Assembly: GCF_000022565.1 (NCBI RefSeq)
Contig: NC_012483.1
Span: forward strand, 1,550,001-1,614,000
Direction: 5' to 3'
Length of the DNA stretch: 64,000 bases
Source: Acidobacterium capsulatum ATCC 51196
GTDB taxonomy: Bacteria > Acidobacteriota > Terriglobia > Terriglobales > Acidobacteriaceae
The notes beneath the pieces are model-generated. The model did no database searches. It worked only from the letters and a program-made list of their open reading frames with translations, and was not told the DNA's origin. Shown one piece after another: positions 42,272 to 51,935 of the stretch. Position numbers and translations under genes: made by a program. The stretch's first letter is position 1. Each line of letters starts with the position of its first letter.

Positions 42272-45200
42272 ATGATGTCCAAGTTCTTTATTCGCCGGCC
42301 CATCGTGGCCATGGTGATCTCCATCCTCATGGTCATCATGGGGACCATCACCCTGTTCACGCTTCCGACAGCCGAGTTTCCTAACATCGTTCCGCCTGAG
42401 ATTCAGGTGCAGGCCACCTATCCGGGCGCCGACGCCAACACTCTCGCCCAGTCCGTGGCCACGCCGATCGAAGAACAGATGAACGGCGTCGACAACATGG
42501 ACTACATGTACTCCACCAGCGCCAGCAATGGCGTCATGCAGCTCACGGTGGACTTCGGCGTCAACACTGACCCGAATATTGACCAGGTGCTCGCGCAGCT
42601 CCGCGTCTCCCAGGCGCAGTCCCAGCTTCCGGCCGAGGTGAACACGGCAGGCGTCATCGTGCAGAAGTCGCTGCACGCGCCGCTCATGCTGATCGCCCTC
42701 AACTCGCCCCACGGCACCTATAACGGCGTCTTCCTCTCCAACTACGCCTACATCAATCTGGCTGACCAGCTCTCGCGCGTCTACGGCATCTCGCATGTGC
42801 AGGTCTTCGGCGCCGGCCAGTACGCCATGCGCGTCTGGGTGCAGCCCGACAAGCTGGCAACCCTCGGCATCACCGTGCCGCAGGTCATTCAGGCCATCCA
42901 GACGCAGAACAACGTGAACCCGGCCGGCCAGGTCGGTGGTGAGCCCGTGCCCAACGGCCAGCAGTTCACCTACACCGTCCGCACCCAGGGCCGCCTCGTC
43001 ACCCCGGCGGAATTCGGCAACATCATCCTGCGCGCGAATGCCGACGGCTCCATCGTCCGCCTCAAGGACGTCGCCCGCATCAGCCTGGGCGCACAGAACT
43101 ACAGCCTCATGGCCCGCTACAACGGCCGGCCATCGGCCATTCTCGCGCTCTATCAGCTTCCTAACACCAACGCCGTCAAAACCTCGGCCGCGGTGCGGGC
43201 GCGCCTCAAAGAGCTCTCAAAGAACTTCCCGTCTGACGTCAATTACTCCGTCAGCCTTGACACCACCAAGGCCGTCACCGCCGGCATCCATGAGATTCTC
43301 ACCACCCTGCTCGAAGCTCTCGGCCTTGTCGTCCTCGTGGTCTTCATCTTCCTGCAGGGATGGCGTGCTTCGCTCATCCCGCTGATGGCCGTGCCGGTTT
43401 CGCTCATCGGTACTTTCATCGTCTTCCCGATGCTCGGCTTCTCCATCAACACGCTGTCCCTCTTCGGGCTCGTGCTGGCCATTGGACTCGTCGTCGATGA
43501 CGCCATCGTCGTCGTCGAAGCCGTCGAGCATCACATCGAAGAAGGCATGACGCCTCGTGACGCGGCCATCCGCGCCATGGAGCAGGTGGCCAACCCGGTC
43601 ATCGCTATCGCGCTGATCCTGTCGGCCGTCTTCATTCCGACCGCCTTCATTCCCGGCATCACGGGCCGCCTCTATCAGCAGTTCGCGGTCACCATTGCCA
43701 TCTCGGTCATCTTCTCGGCCTTCAACGCGCTCACGCTCAGCCCGGCGCTCTGCGCCCTGCTGCTGCGCCCCAAGAAGGAAGGCCGCGGGCCTCTCGCCGC
43801 ATTCTTCCGCGGCTTCAACAAGGTCTTCCGCCGCACCGCCGACGGATACGTCAACACCTCCGGCCTGCTCATCCGCAAGTCCGGTTTCGCTCTCGTCTTT
43901 CTCGCCATCGTCGCCGCGGCTGCCGTCTTTGTCGGCGGTATGCTGCCCAAGTCCTTCCTCCCCACAGAGGATCAGGGCTACGCCTTCATCGCCCTCCAGC
44001 TTCCGCAGGCCGCGTCACTGCAGCGCACCAGCGCGGCCGCGCGCGAGGTCGAGAAGACCGTCCTGCAGATTCCCGGCGTGCAGGGCATCACCTCGGTCGT
44101 CGGCTTTAACCTGCTGACCGTCACGCAGAGCACCTACAACTCGTTCTTCTTCGTGACCCTCAAGCCGTGGGATCAGCGCACCGCGCCCGATGAGCAGTTC
44201 AAGGCCGTCATGGGCAACCTCAACCGCCGGCTCGCCGGCATCAAGGATGGTCTCGCCTTCTCCTTCCCGCCGCCCGCCATTCTCGGCGTGGGAACCTCAG
44301 GCGGCGTCACCATGGTCGTCGAAGACCGCTCCGGCAACGACAACCCGGCGTATCTGACCCAGAACCTCTACAAGTTCCTGGGAGCACTCCAGAAGCGCCC
44401 GGAAATCGCCAACATGCTGCCCTCCTACTACCCGGCCGTGCCCCAGCTCTACGTCACCGTGGACAAGGCCAAGGCCCTGCAGCAGGGTGTGCAGCTCAGC
44501 GACGTCTACCAGACCATGCAGGCCTTCATGGGCGGCTATCTGGTCAACTACTTCAACCGCTTCGGCCGCCAGTGGCAGACCTATGTGGAAGCCGATGGAG
44601 CCTCCCGCACCAACATCAGCAACATCGGCCAGTACTACGTCCACAACGCCAGCGGAGGCCTTGTGCCCCTGAGCGCCATCACCACCGTCAAGCGAACGAC
44701 GGGCCCTGACTTCAACCTGCGCTTCAACGAATATCCGGCCGCCCAGATCAACATCACCGGCGCGCCCGGCTATAGCTCCGGCCAGGTCATGGATGCCATC
44801 CAGACCGTCTTCAAGCAAACCATGCCACCCGGAATGGGCTTTGACTACGAAGGCATGTCTTACCAGGAGCAGCAGGCTGCGCAGGGTGTTCCGCCCGCCG
44901 CCGTCTTCGGCCTCTCCATCATGGTGGTCTTCCTCATTCTGGCCGCCCTCTACGAGAGCTGGACGCTTCCCTTCAGCGTGCTGCTCAGCACTCCGGTCGC
45001 CGTGCTCGGCGCATTCCTGGCCCTGCACCTGCGCGGCCTTGAGAATGACGTCTACGCGCAGATCGGCCTCGTCATGCTCATCGGACTCTCAGCCAAAAAC
45101 GCCATCCTCATCGTCGAGTTTGCCCGCGCCGAATACCAGCGCGGAGAAAGCATCTACGATGCGGCCCTCGGCGCGGCCCGGCTCCGTTTCCGGCCCATCA

Positions 45201-45454
45201 TCATGACCGCCTTCGCCTTCATCCTGGGCTGCATTCCGCTCTGGGTGGCCACCGGCGCCGGCGGCGTCGCACGCGAAATCCTCGGCACCGCCGTCATCGG
45301 CGGCATGCTGGCCGCGACCTGCATCGCCATCTTCCTGGTCCCGGTCGCCTTTGCCGTCGTCGAATGGCTCTCGCACCGCTTCAGCAAGAAAGGTCCGCAC
45401 CACATGACCGAAGAACACGCGCCCGAACACATTCCTACCCGGGAGGACGCATGA
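42272..45454 (+). CDS. RND multidrug efflux permease, HAE1 (AcrB-like)
   Basis: The 1,060-residue inner-membrane pump has the 12-helix, two-loop AcrB architecture: MMSKFFIRRPIVAMVISILM at the start, DVNYSVSLDTTKAV before helix 2 and GLVVDDAIVVVEAVEHHIEEG in helix 4 with the proton-relay aspartates. The second half has GLSAKNAILIVEFARAEYQRG and FAFILGCIPLWVATGAGGVAR. It exports drugs, bile-like or plant phenolic compounds using the proton gradient. Length is normal and no lesion is seen. It is the middle gene of the operon, and its stop overlaps the next start as ATGA. Confidence 0.95.
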   Translation: MMSKFFIRRPIVAMVISILMVIMGTITLFTLPTAEFPNIVPPEIQVQATYPGADANTLAQSVATPIEEQMNGVDNMDYMYSTSASNGVMQLTVDFGVNTDPNIDQVLAQLRVSQAQSQLPAEVNTAGVIVQKSLHAPLMLIALNSPHGTYNGVFLSNYAYINLADQLSRVYGISHVQVFGAGQYAMRVWVQPDKLATLGITVPQVIQAIQTQNNVNPAGQVGGEPVPNGQQFTYTVRTQGRLVTPAEFGNIILRANADGSIVRLKDVARISLGAQNYSLMARYNGRPSAILALYQLPNTNAVKTSAAVRARLKELSKNFPSDVNYSVSLDTTKAVTAGIHEILTTLLEALGLVVLVVFIFLQGWRASLIPLMAVPVSLIGTFIVFPMLGFSINTLSLFGLVLAIGLVVDDAIVVVEAVEHHIEEGMTPRDAAIRAMEQVANPVIAIALILSAVFIPTAFIPGITGRLYQQFAVTIAISVIFSAFNALTLSPALCALLLRPKKEGRGPLAAFFRGFNKVFRRTADGYVNTSGLLIRKSGFALVFLAIVAAAAVFVGGMLPKSFLPTEDQGYAFIALQLPQAASLQRTSAAAREVEKTVLQIPGVQGITSVVGFNLLTVTQSTYNSFFFVTLKPWDQRTAPDEQFKAVMGNLNRRLAGIKDGLAFSFPPPAILGVGTSGGVTMVVEDRSGNDNPAYLTQNLYKFLGALQKRPEIANMLPSYYPAVPQLYVTVDKAKALQQGVQLSDVYQTMQAFMGGYLVNYFNRFGRQWQTYVEADGASRTNISNIGQYYVHNASGGLVPLSAITTVKRTTGPDFNLRFNEYPAAQINITGAPGYSSGQVMDAIQTVFKQTMPPGMGFDYEGMSYQEQQAAQGVPPAAVFGLSIMVVFLILAALYESWTLPFSVLLSTPVAVLGAFLALHLRGLENDVYAQIGLVMLIGLSAKNAILIVEFARAEYQRGESIYDAALGAARLRFRPIIMTAFAFILGCIPLWVATGAGGVAREILGTAVIGGMLAATCIAIFLVPVAFAVVEWLSHRFSKKGPHHMTEEHAPEHIPTREDA

Positions 45455-46908
45455 GCTTCCGCAACTCCACCCTGCTCGCTTCTTCGCTCGCCGTGCTGCT
45501 GCTCGCAGGCTGCACGGTCGGGCCCAAATATCAACGCCCTCAGGTTCCCGTGCCGCCGTCTTATCGCGGCGGCGCGGTGGTGAACTCCACCCCGGCAGAC
45601 GCCAAAGCCACCGCCGCCTCGCTCGGCGCCCAGAAGTGGTCCACCGTCTTCCAGGATCCCGTCCTCCAGAAGCTCATCTCCGAGGCCATCACCAACAACT
45701 ACGACATCCGCATCGCCGCCCAGCGCATCCTTGAGGAGCAGGACCAGCTCGGCGTCACCCGCGCGCAGGAGTATCCCACTCTCAGCGGTGGAGCGTCCTA
45801 CGACACCATCGGCCTGCCCGCCAGCATCTCCAAGGCGCTCAACGGCAACAACAATAACAACAGCAACAACACCGGCCGCAGAAATATCTACGCCGGCGGC
45901 CTCTCGCTCTCCGCTGCATGGAACCTCGACTTCTGGGGCTACTACCGCAGCCAGACCCGGGCGGCCCGTGAACAGTTGCTCGCCTCCACCTGGGCGCGCC
46001 GCATGACCATCGATACCGTGGTCGAGAACGTCGCCACGGCTTACTTCCAGTTGCGCACCCTCGACGCCGAGCTGGCCATCACCCGCCAGACCGTCGCCGC
46101 GCGCAAAAACTCCCTGCAACTCACCCAGACGCTCGAACGTGGCGGCAACGGCACCCTCGAAGACGTCCGCCAGGCGCAGGAATCCCTCTACCAGGCTACC
46201 GCCGAGATCCCCGATCTCGAGCGCCAGATCGCGCAGCAGGAGGATGCCCTCAGCATCCTGCTCGGCCGCAACCCCGGCCCCATTCTGCGCGGCAGCCTCA
46301 GCACGGTCGATTGGCCCAATCCCCATCAGGTGCCGGCCGGCCTGCCCCTGCAGCTGCTCGAACGCCGTCCCGATATTGAAGAGGCGGAAGCCCAGCTCCG
46401 CGCCGACAACGCCAACGTCGATGTCGCCCGCGCGCGCTTCTTCCCGCAGCTCTCCATCACCGGCAACGGCGGCACTGACAGCAGCCAGTTCAAGCAGCTC
46501 TTCGATGGCAGCAACATCCTCTGGTATGTCACCGGGAGCCTGACGCAGAACATCTTTGACGCCGGCTCGCTGCGCAACAACCTCCACCTCACCCAGGCGG
46601 AGAAGCAGCAGCAGGTGCTCACCTACTCGCAGACCATCCAGAAGGCATTCCAGAACGTCTCCGACTCACTCATCGCCTTGCAGCGTTATCGCGAATACCG
46701 CGCGCAGGAAGAAAAGTACGTCGCCGCCGCCAAGGATGCCACCCGCCTCGCCCGCATGCGCTACAAGGGCGGAGCCACCAGCTACCTTGAGGTGCTCACC
46801 AACGACACCACCTATTACCAGGCTCAGATCAGCCTGCTGACCGCGCGCGAGCAGGAAGCCATCAGCTTCGTCCAGCTCTACAGCGCCCTCGGCGGCGGCT
46901 GGCAATAA
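45451..46908 (+). CDS. RND-system outer-membrane factor (OprM/NodT lipoprotein)
   Basis: About 485 residues. A lipobox (SLAVLLLAGCTVGPKYQRP) is followed by the two OEP repeats: IRIAAQRILEEQDQLGVTRAQEYP, AAWNLDFWGYYRSQTRAAREQ, ITRQTVAARKNSLQLTQTLER and LPLQLLERRPDIEEAEAQLRADNANVDVARA. A run of asparagines (about residues 131-140, NNNNNSNN-like) sits in an outer loop. It forms the trimeric exit tunnel of the pump. The start ATG overlaps the pump stop by four bases and an intrinsic terminator follows the stop. Confidence 0.93.
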   Translation: MSFRNSTLLASSLAVLLLAGCTVGPKYQRPQVPVPPSYRGGAVVNSTPADAKATAASLGAQKWSTVFQDPVLQKLISEAITNNYDIRIAAQRILEEQDQLGVTRAQEYPTLSGGASYDTIGLPASISKALNGNNNNNSNNTGRRNIYAGGLSLSAAWNLDFWGYYRSQTRAAREQLLASTWARRMTIDTVVENVATAYFQLRTLDAELAITRQTVAARKNSLQLTQTLERGGNGTLEDVRQAQESLYQATAEIPDLERQIAQQEDALSILLGRNPGPILRGSLSTVDWPNPHQVPAGLPLQLLERRPDIEEAEAQLRADNANVDVARARFFPQLSITGNGGTDSSQFKQLFDGSNILWYVTGSLTQNIFDAGSLRNNLHLTQAEKQQQVLTYSQTIQKAFQNVSDSLIALQRYREYRAQEEKYVAAAKDATRLARMRYKGGATSYLEVLTNDTTYYQAQISLLTAREQEAISFVQLYSALGGGWQ

Positions 46909-46934
46909 TCTCCCCCTTGTTCCTCTTCCCCATC

Positions 46935-46966
46935 GGGCGGACACCGTTGTCCGCCCCTCCTTTTTT
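46935..46966 (+). terminator. Intrinsic terminator of the RND operon
   Basis: GGGCGGACA at 46935-46943 pairs perfectly with TGTCCGCCC at 46948-46956, followed by CTCC and six T. It comes 27 bases after the outer-membrane factor stop. Confidence 0.85.
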
Positions 46967-46979
46967 CCCGCACCAGGTT

Positions 46980-47060
46980 TTCTGAAGGGGCAGGGCTTCA
47001 GCCCTGCCATAAAGGCAACAAACCCAGCGGCCTTTAGGCCCTGAGGAGTAGTCTTCTGAT
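46980..47060. repeat. Dispersed repeat unit (GGGGCAGGGCTTCAGCCCTG family)
   Basis: A palindromic GCAGGGCTTCAGCCCTGC is followed by GGCCTTTAGGCCCTGAGGA. It is related in order and wording to units at about 36697 and 37014. Confidence 0.6.
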
Positions 47061-47125
47061 CCCTTCGGACGTTCTCAGCAGCCTGCGTGCGGACTAAATT
47101 CCCGCACCTCCGGCCCGCAAAGCCC

Positions 47126-48040
47126 TCACACGATTCCCGCCGCGCCCCGCGCGCGCCACAGCGCCCCATCCACTGGATCAACCACTCCATCCATCGCCTG
47201 CGTCTCCGGGTACTCCTCGCGCACGCGCGCAATCAAAGCCGCCCGCACCCGCGCGACTTTTTCCATGATGCTTCCGGCAAAGGCGAGCCGCGGCGCAAAC
47301 GTGCCCGCTTGCCCCATGCGCCGCATCAGCACGCAGGCAAGATGCGCCAGTTCCCTGCCCTGCTCCACCAGAACCGCCTGCGCGACGTCGTCGCCACGCT
47401 CCGCGCAATCCACTACCGTCCTCGTCAGTTGCGAGAAGTCCGGCCCGGGAATCGCATTCGCATGCGCCACCAGTTCGTCGAACGATGAGAGCTGCCAGAA
47501 CTCCAGCACCGCCGGCAGCAGCAGCGTCGTCTTCTCTTCATCCCTCGCGAGGCACAGCGCCCGCAGCGCCTGCAGCCCGATGCGATGCCCCGACCCCTGG
47601 TCTGCCAGCACCGGACCCCATCCGCCCGCCGTAATCACGCGGCCCTCCACCGTGCGGGCCGCCACATTCGATCCCGTACCCGCCAGCACCAGCACACCGG
47701 GCTCTCCTCTGAAGGCCGCATCCAGGGCAATCTCCACGTCGCCCAGAATCAACAGCCCCCCGCCCACTCTCGCCGGAATCTCCGCCCGCAGCCAGTCCGT
47801 CACCAGCGGAACCGTCTCCCCGGCTGTTCCCACGCACGTCTGCGCAATCCCGCTCATGGCGATGCCGGTCTTCGCCGTGAGTTCCTTGAGCGCAGTCTCC
47901 AGATGATGCGCCGCCGCCTGCGCATCCACACGCATGCGCTTGATTGAGTCCGATCGCACTCGAGCAATCACGCCCTGCTCATCGGCCAGCGCGTAATCGG
48001 CCTTCGTGCCCCCGGCATCAATGCCCAGAAAAAATGCCAT
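47126..48040 (-). CDS. BadF/BadG-family sugar kinase (N-acetylglucosamine kinase-like)
   Basis: A 304-residue ASKHA-fold ATPase with the PHOSPHATE-1 motif FFLGIDAGGTKADYALAD, the central VLVLAGTGSNVAARTV, WGPVLADQGSGHRIGLQALRA and the adenosine motif FAPRLAFAGSIMEKV. It resembles eukaryotic and bacterial GlcNAc kinases and BadF-type ATPases. In this place, between repeats and the sugar transporter, it probably phosphorylates a sugar brought in by the MFS permease 70 bases upstream on the same strand. The sugar is unknown; an amino sugar or a hexose are both possible. Confidence 0.85.
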   Translation of the reverse strand: MAFFLGIDAGGTKADYALADEQGVIARVRSDSIKRMRVDAQAAAHHLETALKELTAKTGIAMSGIAQTCVGTAGETVPLVTDWLRAEIPARVGGGLLILGDVEIALDAAFRGEPGVLVLAGTGSNVAARTVEGRVITAGGWGPVLADQGSGHRIGLQALRALCLARDEEKTTLLLPAVLEFWQLSSFDELVAHANAIPGPDFSQLTRTVVDCAERGDDVAQAVLVEQGRELAHLACVLMRRMGQAGTFAPRLAFAGSIMEKVARVRAALIARVREEYPETQAMDGVVDPVDGALWRARGAAGIV

Positions 48041-48110
48041 GCAGCCTCTCCATCTTCATCTATGCTCGCGCGCCATGCGTGGTCCCCCGCGCTACGCCCG
48101 ATCCCACGGG

Positions 48111-49796
48111 CTACACCCTATCAAAGATCACTTCAATCTCTTCGAGCGTCTTGCCCTTGGTCTCCGGCAGCAGTGTCGTCGCGGTCAAAAAGTATGCCGC
48201 CGCGCAAACCGCCCACAGCGCAAACATCGCGTAGTAGCCATAGTTCCCTGCCACCGGCAGAAAAATCGCCGCCAACATCGTCGAAACGCCCTGATTCAAC
48301 AGCAGCGCAATGCCCATCCCCATCGAGCGGATGCGCGTCGGCATCAGCTCCGAGAGCATCAGCCACACCACCACGCCGGGCCCCGCCGCATAGCACGCAA
48401 TGAAGCCCGCCAGACACAGCGCAATCATCCATCCCGTCCGGCGCGCCGGCAGCGGCCCATACATCGCCCGCTCAATCACCAGCGGAGCCGCAGCAGCAGC
48501 GGCCTTGGGCGCAATGCGCAGCTCCGGATGCGCCGTGTTCGTCTGCACCGTCGTGATCTGCTGCCCCTTGCCGTAGCGGTACACCACCGTCAGCGCCATG
48601 CCATTCGCTCCCTTGGCCGCAACGCCGAGCGACTGCGTGTTCACCGGCAGCGCGATCGTGTCTCCATGCACCGCGGAAGCCACCCGCGCGGTCACATTCG
48701 TCTGCTGAGACTCAAAGCCAAAGAAGATAGCCGCGCCCAGCGCCAGCGACAACACAATGCCGCCCGTGCCGATCCGCAGCAGAAACCTCCGGCCCTTCTT
48801 GTCGATCAGGCTCACGCCCACCAGCGTCATCACGCAGTTCAGCACCACTACGGCCACATCGCCCTGCGTTGCATGCGTGGCCGTCCAGCCGGCCTTCATC
48901 AGAATCACCACCACAAACGCCAGCACCGAGTTGATGCCTGTCGCCGTATTCAGCGCCAGCACCAGGCATGCCAGCAGAAAAGGCAGCACATATTTGCGGC
49001 GCAGCAGCGAACCCCGCTCCTTCACCGCGCCGCCAGCGCCGGCCACACCCGCCGCCGCCACGGTCTGCATCTCTTCAATCTCGCGCGCCGCTTCTTCCCG
49101 GCTCATCGTGCGCTCCAGCGCGCGCCCGGCCGCCTCCACACGGCCCCGGCGAAACAGCCAGCGCGGGCTCTCATGCAGAAAGAACGCTCCCGCAAAGAAG
49201 ATGATTCCCGGATAGATCACCGCTAGAAACATGCCGCGCCACGCATGGTTTTCCGCCGCCAGTATCAGGCCGGCATGCCCGGCCGCATGCGCAATCGCCG
49301 CCTCGGCCTGATGCGTGTAAAAGTAGCCGATCAGCGAAGCCATCACGATGCCAAACGTCAGCATGAACTGGAAGATCGCCGTGCCCCGCCCGCGCACATC
49401 CGCATCCAGCGTCTCGGCCAGGTACAGCGGAACCACCACCGCAATCACGCCGCCGCTCATGCCCTGCAACAGCCTGCCCAGAAACAGCGGAACAAAGCTC
49501 TGCGAGGTCACAATCAGGCCCACGCTGGCCACAAACATCAGGCCGCTCACCACCATCATCTTCTTGCGGCCAAACCAGTCGGCCAGCACTCCCGCCGCCG
49601 GCGAAGACAACATGCTGCCGCCCAGCACCGCGGCCACAATCATCGAGGTCTGCTCGAGCGTCAAATTGACCGTCTTATTCAAAAACACCAGCGCCGCCGC
49701 AATGATGCCCACGTCAATGCCATACAAAAGCCCGCCAAGTCCGGCAATCAGCAGCAGATAGACGCGATAGAAAACCGTGTTCCCTGTTTTTGCCAT
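48111..49796 (-). CDS. Sugar-porter MFS transporter with a large internal insert
   Basis: The 561-residue permease has sugar-porter signatures: GGLLYGIDVGIIAAAL, GVLADWFGRKKMMVVSG, RLLQGMSGGVIAVVVPLYLAE, HESPRWLFRRGRVEAA, LIDKKGRRFLL and the end TLLPETKGKTLEEIE. Unlike standard 450-500-residue members, it has about 90 extra residues between the helix after DKKGRRFLL and the one starting RTGWMIALCL (VTARVASAVHGDTIAL ... HPELRIAPKAAAAAAPL), probably a periplasmic loop. It imports a monosaccharide by proton symport. It shares direction and close spacing with the kinase gene, and GH35 is upstream. Confidence 0.87.
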   Translation of the reverse strand: MAKTGNTVFYRVYLLLIAGLGGLLYGIDVGIIAAALVFLNKTVNLTLEQTSMIVAAVLGGSMLSSPAAGVLADWFGRKKMMVVSGLMFVASVGLIVTSQSFVPLFLGRLLQGMSGGVIAVVVPLYLAETLDADVRGRGTAIFQFMLTFGIVMASLIGYFYTHQAEAAIAHAAGHAGLILAAENHAWRGMFLAVIYPGIIFFAGAFFLHESPRWLFRRGRVEAAGRALERTMSREEAAREIEEMQTVAAAGVAGAGGAVKERGSLLRRKYVLPFLLACLVLALNTATGINSVLAFVVVILMKAGWTATHATQGDVAVVVLNCVMTLVGVSLIDKKGRRFLLRIGTGGIVLSLALGAAIFFGFESQQTNVTARVASAVHGDTIALPVNTQSLGVAAKGANGMALTVVYRYGKGQQITTVQTNTAHPELRIAPKAAAAAAPLVIERAMYGPLPARRTGWMIALCLAGFIACYAAGPGVVVWLMLSELMPTRIRSMGMGIALLLNQGVSTMLAAIFLPVAGNYGYYAMFALWAVCAAAYFLTATTLLPETKGKTLEEIEVIFDRV

Positions 49797-49940
49797 GCTG
49801 TACGCTTATGCCTGCGCCAACCGCCACCACGGGTGGTTCAGCGCGCGGCTTCGCTTCCTCCGCTGACCTTGATTTGTGTTCTTTTGAAGATACCCTGTAG
49901 CGTTCACGCAATGACGCGTCAGATGCTCTCTGCAGCCAGA

Positions 49941-49969
49941 TAATAAACAAACCCTCCCGGCTCAGGGAG
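49941..49969 (-). terminator. Terminator overlapping the GH35 stop codon
   Basis: On the minus strand CTCCC-TGAGCC-GGGAG is followed by GGTTTGTTTATTA. The TGA in the loop is the GH35 stop. Confidence 0.65.
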
Positions 49970-51821
49970 CGTTCACCTGGTAGACAGCCTGCGCCGCGCC
50001 CGAAATCTCCGCATCCTTCTCGCTGTCGAGGTCCAGCACCGTCACCGTGTTCTTGCCCTTGTGCAGCCAGCACGCCGGCACATAATCCGACTGCTGCGGA
50101 CCAATATTCCAAATGCGCCCAATCGCATGCCCGTTCACCCACAACAGCCCTTTGCCGATCTCACTCACGTTGAGATACGTATCTCCCGTCTTCTCAATCG
50201 TGAACGTTCCCCGATGAAAGGCAGGCCCCGCGGCCGTCTGCGTCTTCCAGCTCAACCGGGGCACCCTCTGCATCGGCAGCGAATAGTTCTTCCACCCCGT
50301 CAGTCGCTCGCCATTCCAACGCACCGGCGCAATCAGCCCCTTCGGATCATCCGGCAGCAACGGCCCATAGTTGATGCGCCCCATGTCCTCCACCAGGATG
50401 TCGAGTTCCGCCGAAGCTCCCCGCACATCCAGAGTCATCGCATGCTGGCACAGGCGGCGGTCTAGCGTGCCCACCCGTTTTCCATTCAGATACACAATGT
50501 CGTAGTCGCGCGCCTCGCCCACATCGAGCGTTCCCCGCGCGGGTCCGTGAATCTCGGTGCGATACAGCACAAAACCGGTCTGCTGCCCAAGCTCGGCAAA
50601 ACTCAGCGGAGACGCGCTCACCCGCGGCCTCTTGAGATCGCTCCACAGCGAAGCCGCCAGCGGCAGCCGGAACGCAGGAATCGTAATCAACGGCGTCAGC
50701 GCCGGAACCGGCGGCAGCACATGGCCCGGCGTGTATTGCCGGAACAATTTGCGAAACGCGTAATACGCCGGCGTGGGATCGCCTGCCTCATTCAGCGGAG
50801 CCGCGTAGTCATAGCTGGTCGTCTGGGGCGCATAGTCCGTGTCGGCCGCATTGTCATTCGCACCGTTCATAAAGCCCCAGTCCGTCCCTCCGTGAAACAT
50901 GTACAGGTTCACCGAGTAGCCGCGCGACAAAATCCATCGCAGGTCCTTCAACTGCTCCTTGAGCGGAGCCCCGTGATGATGCGGCTGGCCCCACTGGTCA
51001 AACCATCCCGGATAGTACTCCGCCACATACACCAGCTTCGAGTGCGGCCGGTAGGCGAGCAACTGCTTCACGCCGTTCTCCACACCGCCCGGCCCCACAT
51101 CAATCGCCTCCGGCAACTCCGGCAGCGACCCGCTCCACAGCCCCGGACCATCCGCCGTATACAGCACCACGCCGCCCAGGCCCGCACCGGCGACCATCCG
51201 CCGCACCTCTTCCAGATACGCCCGGCTCTTGCCAAACGATCCGTACTCGTTCTCCACCTGCACGGCAATGATCGGGCCGCCGTGCGTCCACAGCAACGGC
51301 TTCAACTGCTGGCCCAGATGATCCATGTAATCCTGCGCCGCATGCAGATATGCCGGGTCGCTGCTGCGAATCTTCACCCTCCCGTCCTTCCACAGCCATG
51401 CCGGATAGCCGCCCATGCTCCACTCCGCGCACGCATAGGGCCCGGGCCGCAAAATCACATACAGCCCCGCCTGCTGGGCCATGCGAATGAACCGCGCCAC
51501 ATCATACTGCCCTGAAAAATCCCACTGCCCGCGATGCGGCTCCTGCACGTTCCAGAAGACATACACGCTGATCGCGTTCAGGCCCATCGCCCTGGCCTTC
51601 CGCAGCCGGTCACCCCACTCCGCGCGCGGCACGCGTGCAAAGTGAATCGAGCCGGAGATAATCTGCACCGGCTTTCCATCCAGAATGAAGTGCCCGTCTC
51701 CCACCGTGGCCGTGTGGGCCGCGCGCGTATGCGTCTCAGACAACGCGGGGACAGCGTGCAAGGGAAGAACCGCAAACAACCAGGACAGCAACACCGCGGC
51801 CACAAAATAGCGACACTTCAT
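49962..51821 (-). CDS. Glycoside hydrolase family 35 beta-galactosidase
   Basis: A 619-residue exported enzyme. The signal peptide is AAVLLSWLFAVLPLHAVPA. The TIM-barrel opens with FILDGKPVQIISGSIHFARVP and continues with ISVYVFWNVQEPHRGQWDFSG, RPGPYACAEWSMGGYPAWL and the acid/base E192 in VQVENEYGSFG. The nucleophile is probably E268 in VYVAEYYPGWFDQWG. C-terminal beta-sandwich domains follow. It removes terminal beta-galactose, for example from xyloglucan or arabinogalactan side chains. AGGAGCTGAAGGA precedes the ATG. It diverges from the fucosidase gene across a 114-base spacer and precedes the sugar permease and kinase. Confidence 0.93.
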   Translation of the reverse strand: MKCRYFVAAVLLSWLFAVLPLHAVPALSETHTRAAHTATVGDGHFILDGKPVQIISGSIHFARVPRAEWGDRLRKARAMGLNAISVYVFWNVQEPHRGQWDFSGQYDVARFIRMAQQAGLYVILRPGPYACAEWSMGGYPAWLWKDGRVKIRSSDPAYLHAAQDYMDHLGQQLKPLLWTHGGPIIAVQVENEYGSFGKSRAYLEEVRRMVAGAGLGGVVLYTADGPGLWSGSLPELPEAIDVGPGGVENGVKQLLAYRPHSKLVYVAEYYPGWFDQWGQPHHHGAPLKEQLKDLRWILSRGYSVNLYMFHGGTDWGFMNGANDNAADTDYAPQTTSYDYAAPLNEAGDPTPAYYAFRKLFRQYTPGHVLPPVPALTPLITIPAFRLPLAASLWSDLKRPRVSASPLSFAELGQQTGFVLYRTEIHGPARGTLDVGEARDYDIVYLNGKRVGTLDRRLCQHAMTLDVRGASAELDILVEDMGRINYGPLLPDDPKGLIAPVRWNGERLTGWKNYSLPMQRVPRLSWKTQTAAGPAFHRGTFTIEKTGDTYLNVSEIGKGLLWVNGHAIGRIWNIGPQQSDYVPACWLHKGKNTVTVLDLDSEKDAEISGAAQAVYQVNAP

Positions 51822-51865
51822 TCCTTCAGCTCCTGGTCAAAAATCTAGGCATTTTCACCCGACCA

Positions 51866-51879
51866 TGATATCGCTATCA
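51866..51879. promoter_or_regulatory. Possible operator between GH35 and GH29 genes
   Basis: TGATA-TCGC-TATCA is a short inverted repeat in the only control region of both glycosidase genes. The DeoR regulator encoded beyond the fucosidase is a candidate binder; this is inference from position. Confidence 0.35.
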
Positions 51880-51935
51880 CTAACAGGTTGCGCAGCTTTC
51901 CCTCCGGCATTGGAGGCATTCGAAAAGGACACTTC

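Noticed and set aside
40840-42387. 515-codon minus frame opposite the RND adaptor
   Set aside because: Antisense shadow of a well-supported gene, no recognisable domain, no ribosome-binding site.
45154-46587. 477-codon minus frame across the pump/channel joint
   Set aside because: It spans two genes on the opposite strand with low-complexity translation; no independent evidence.
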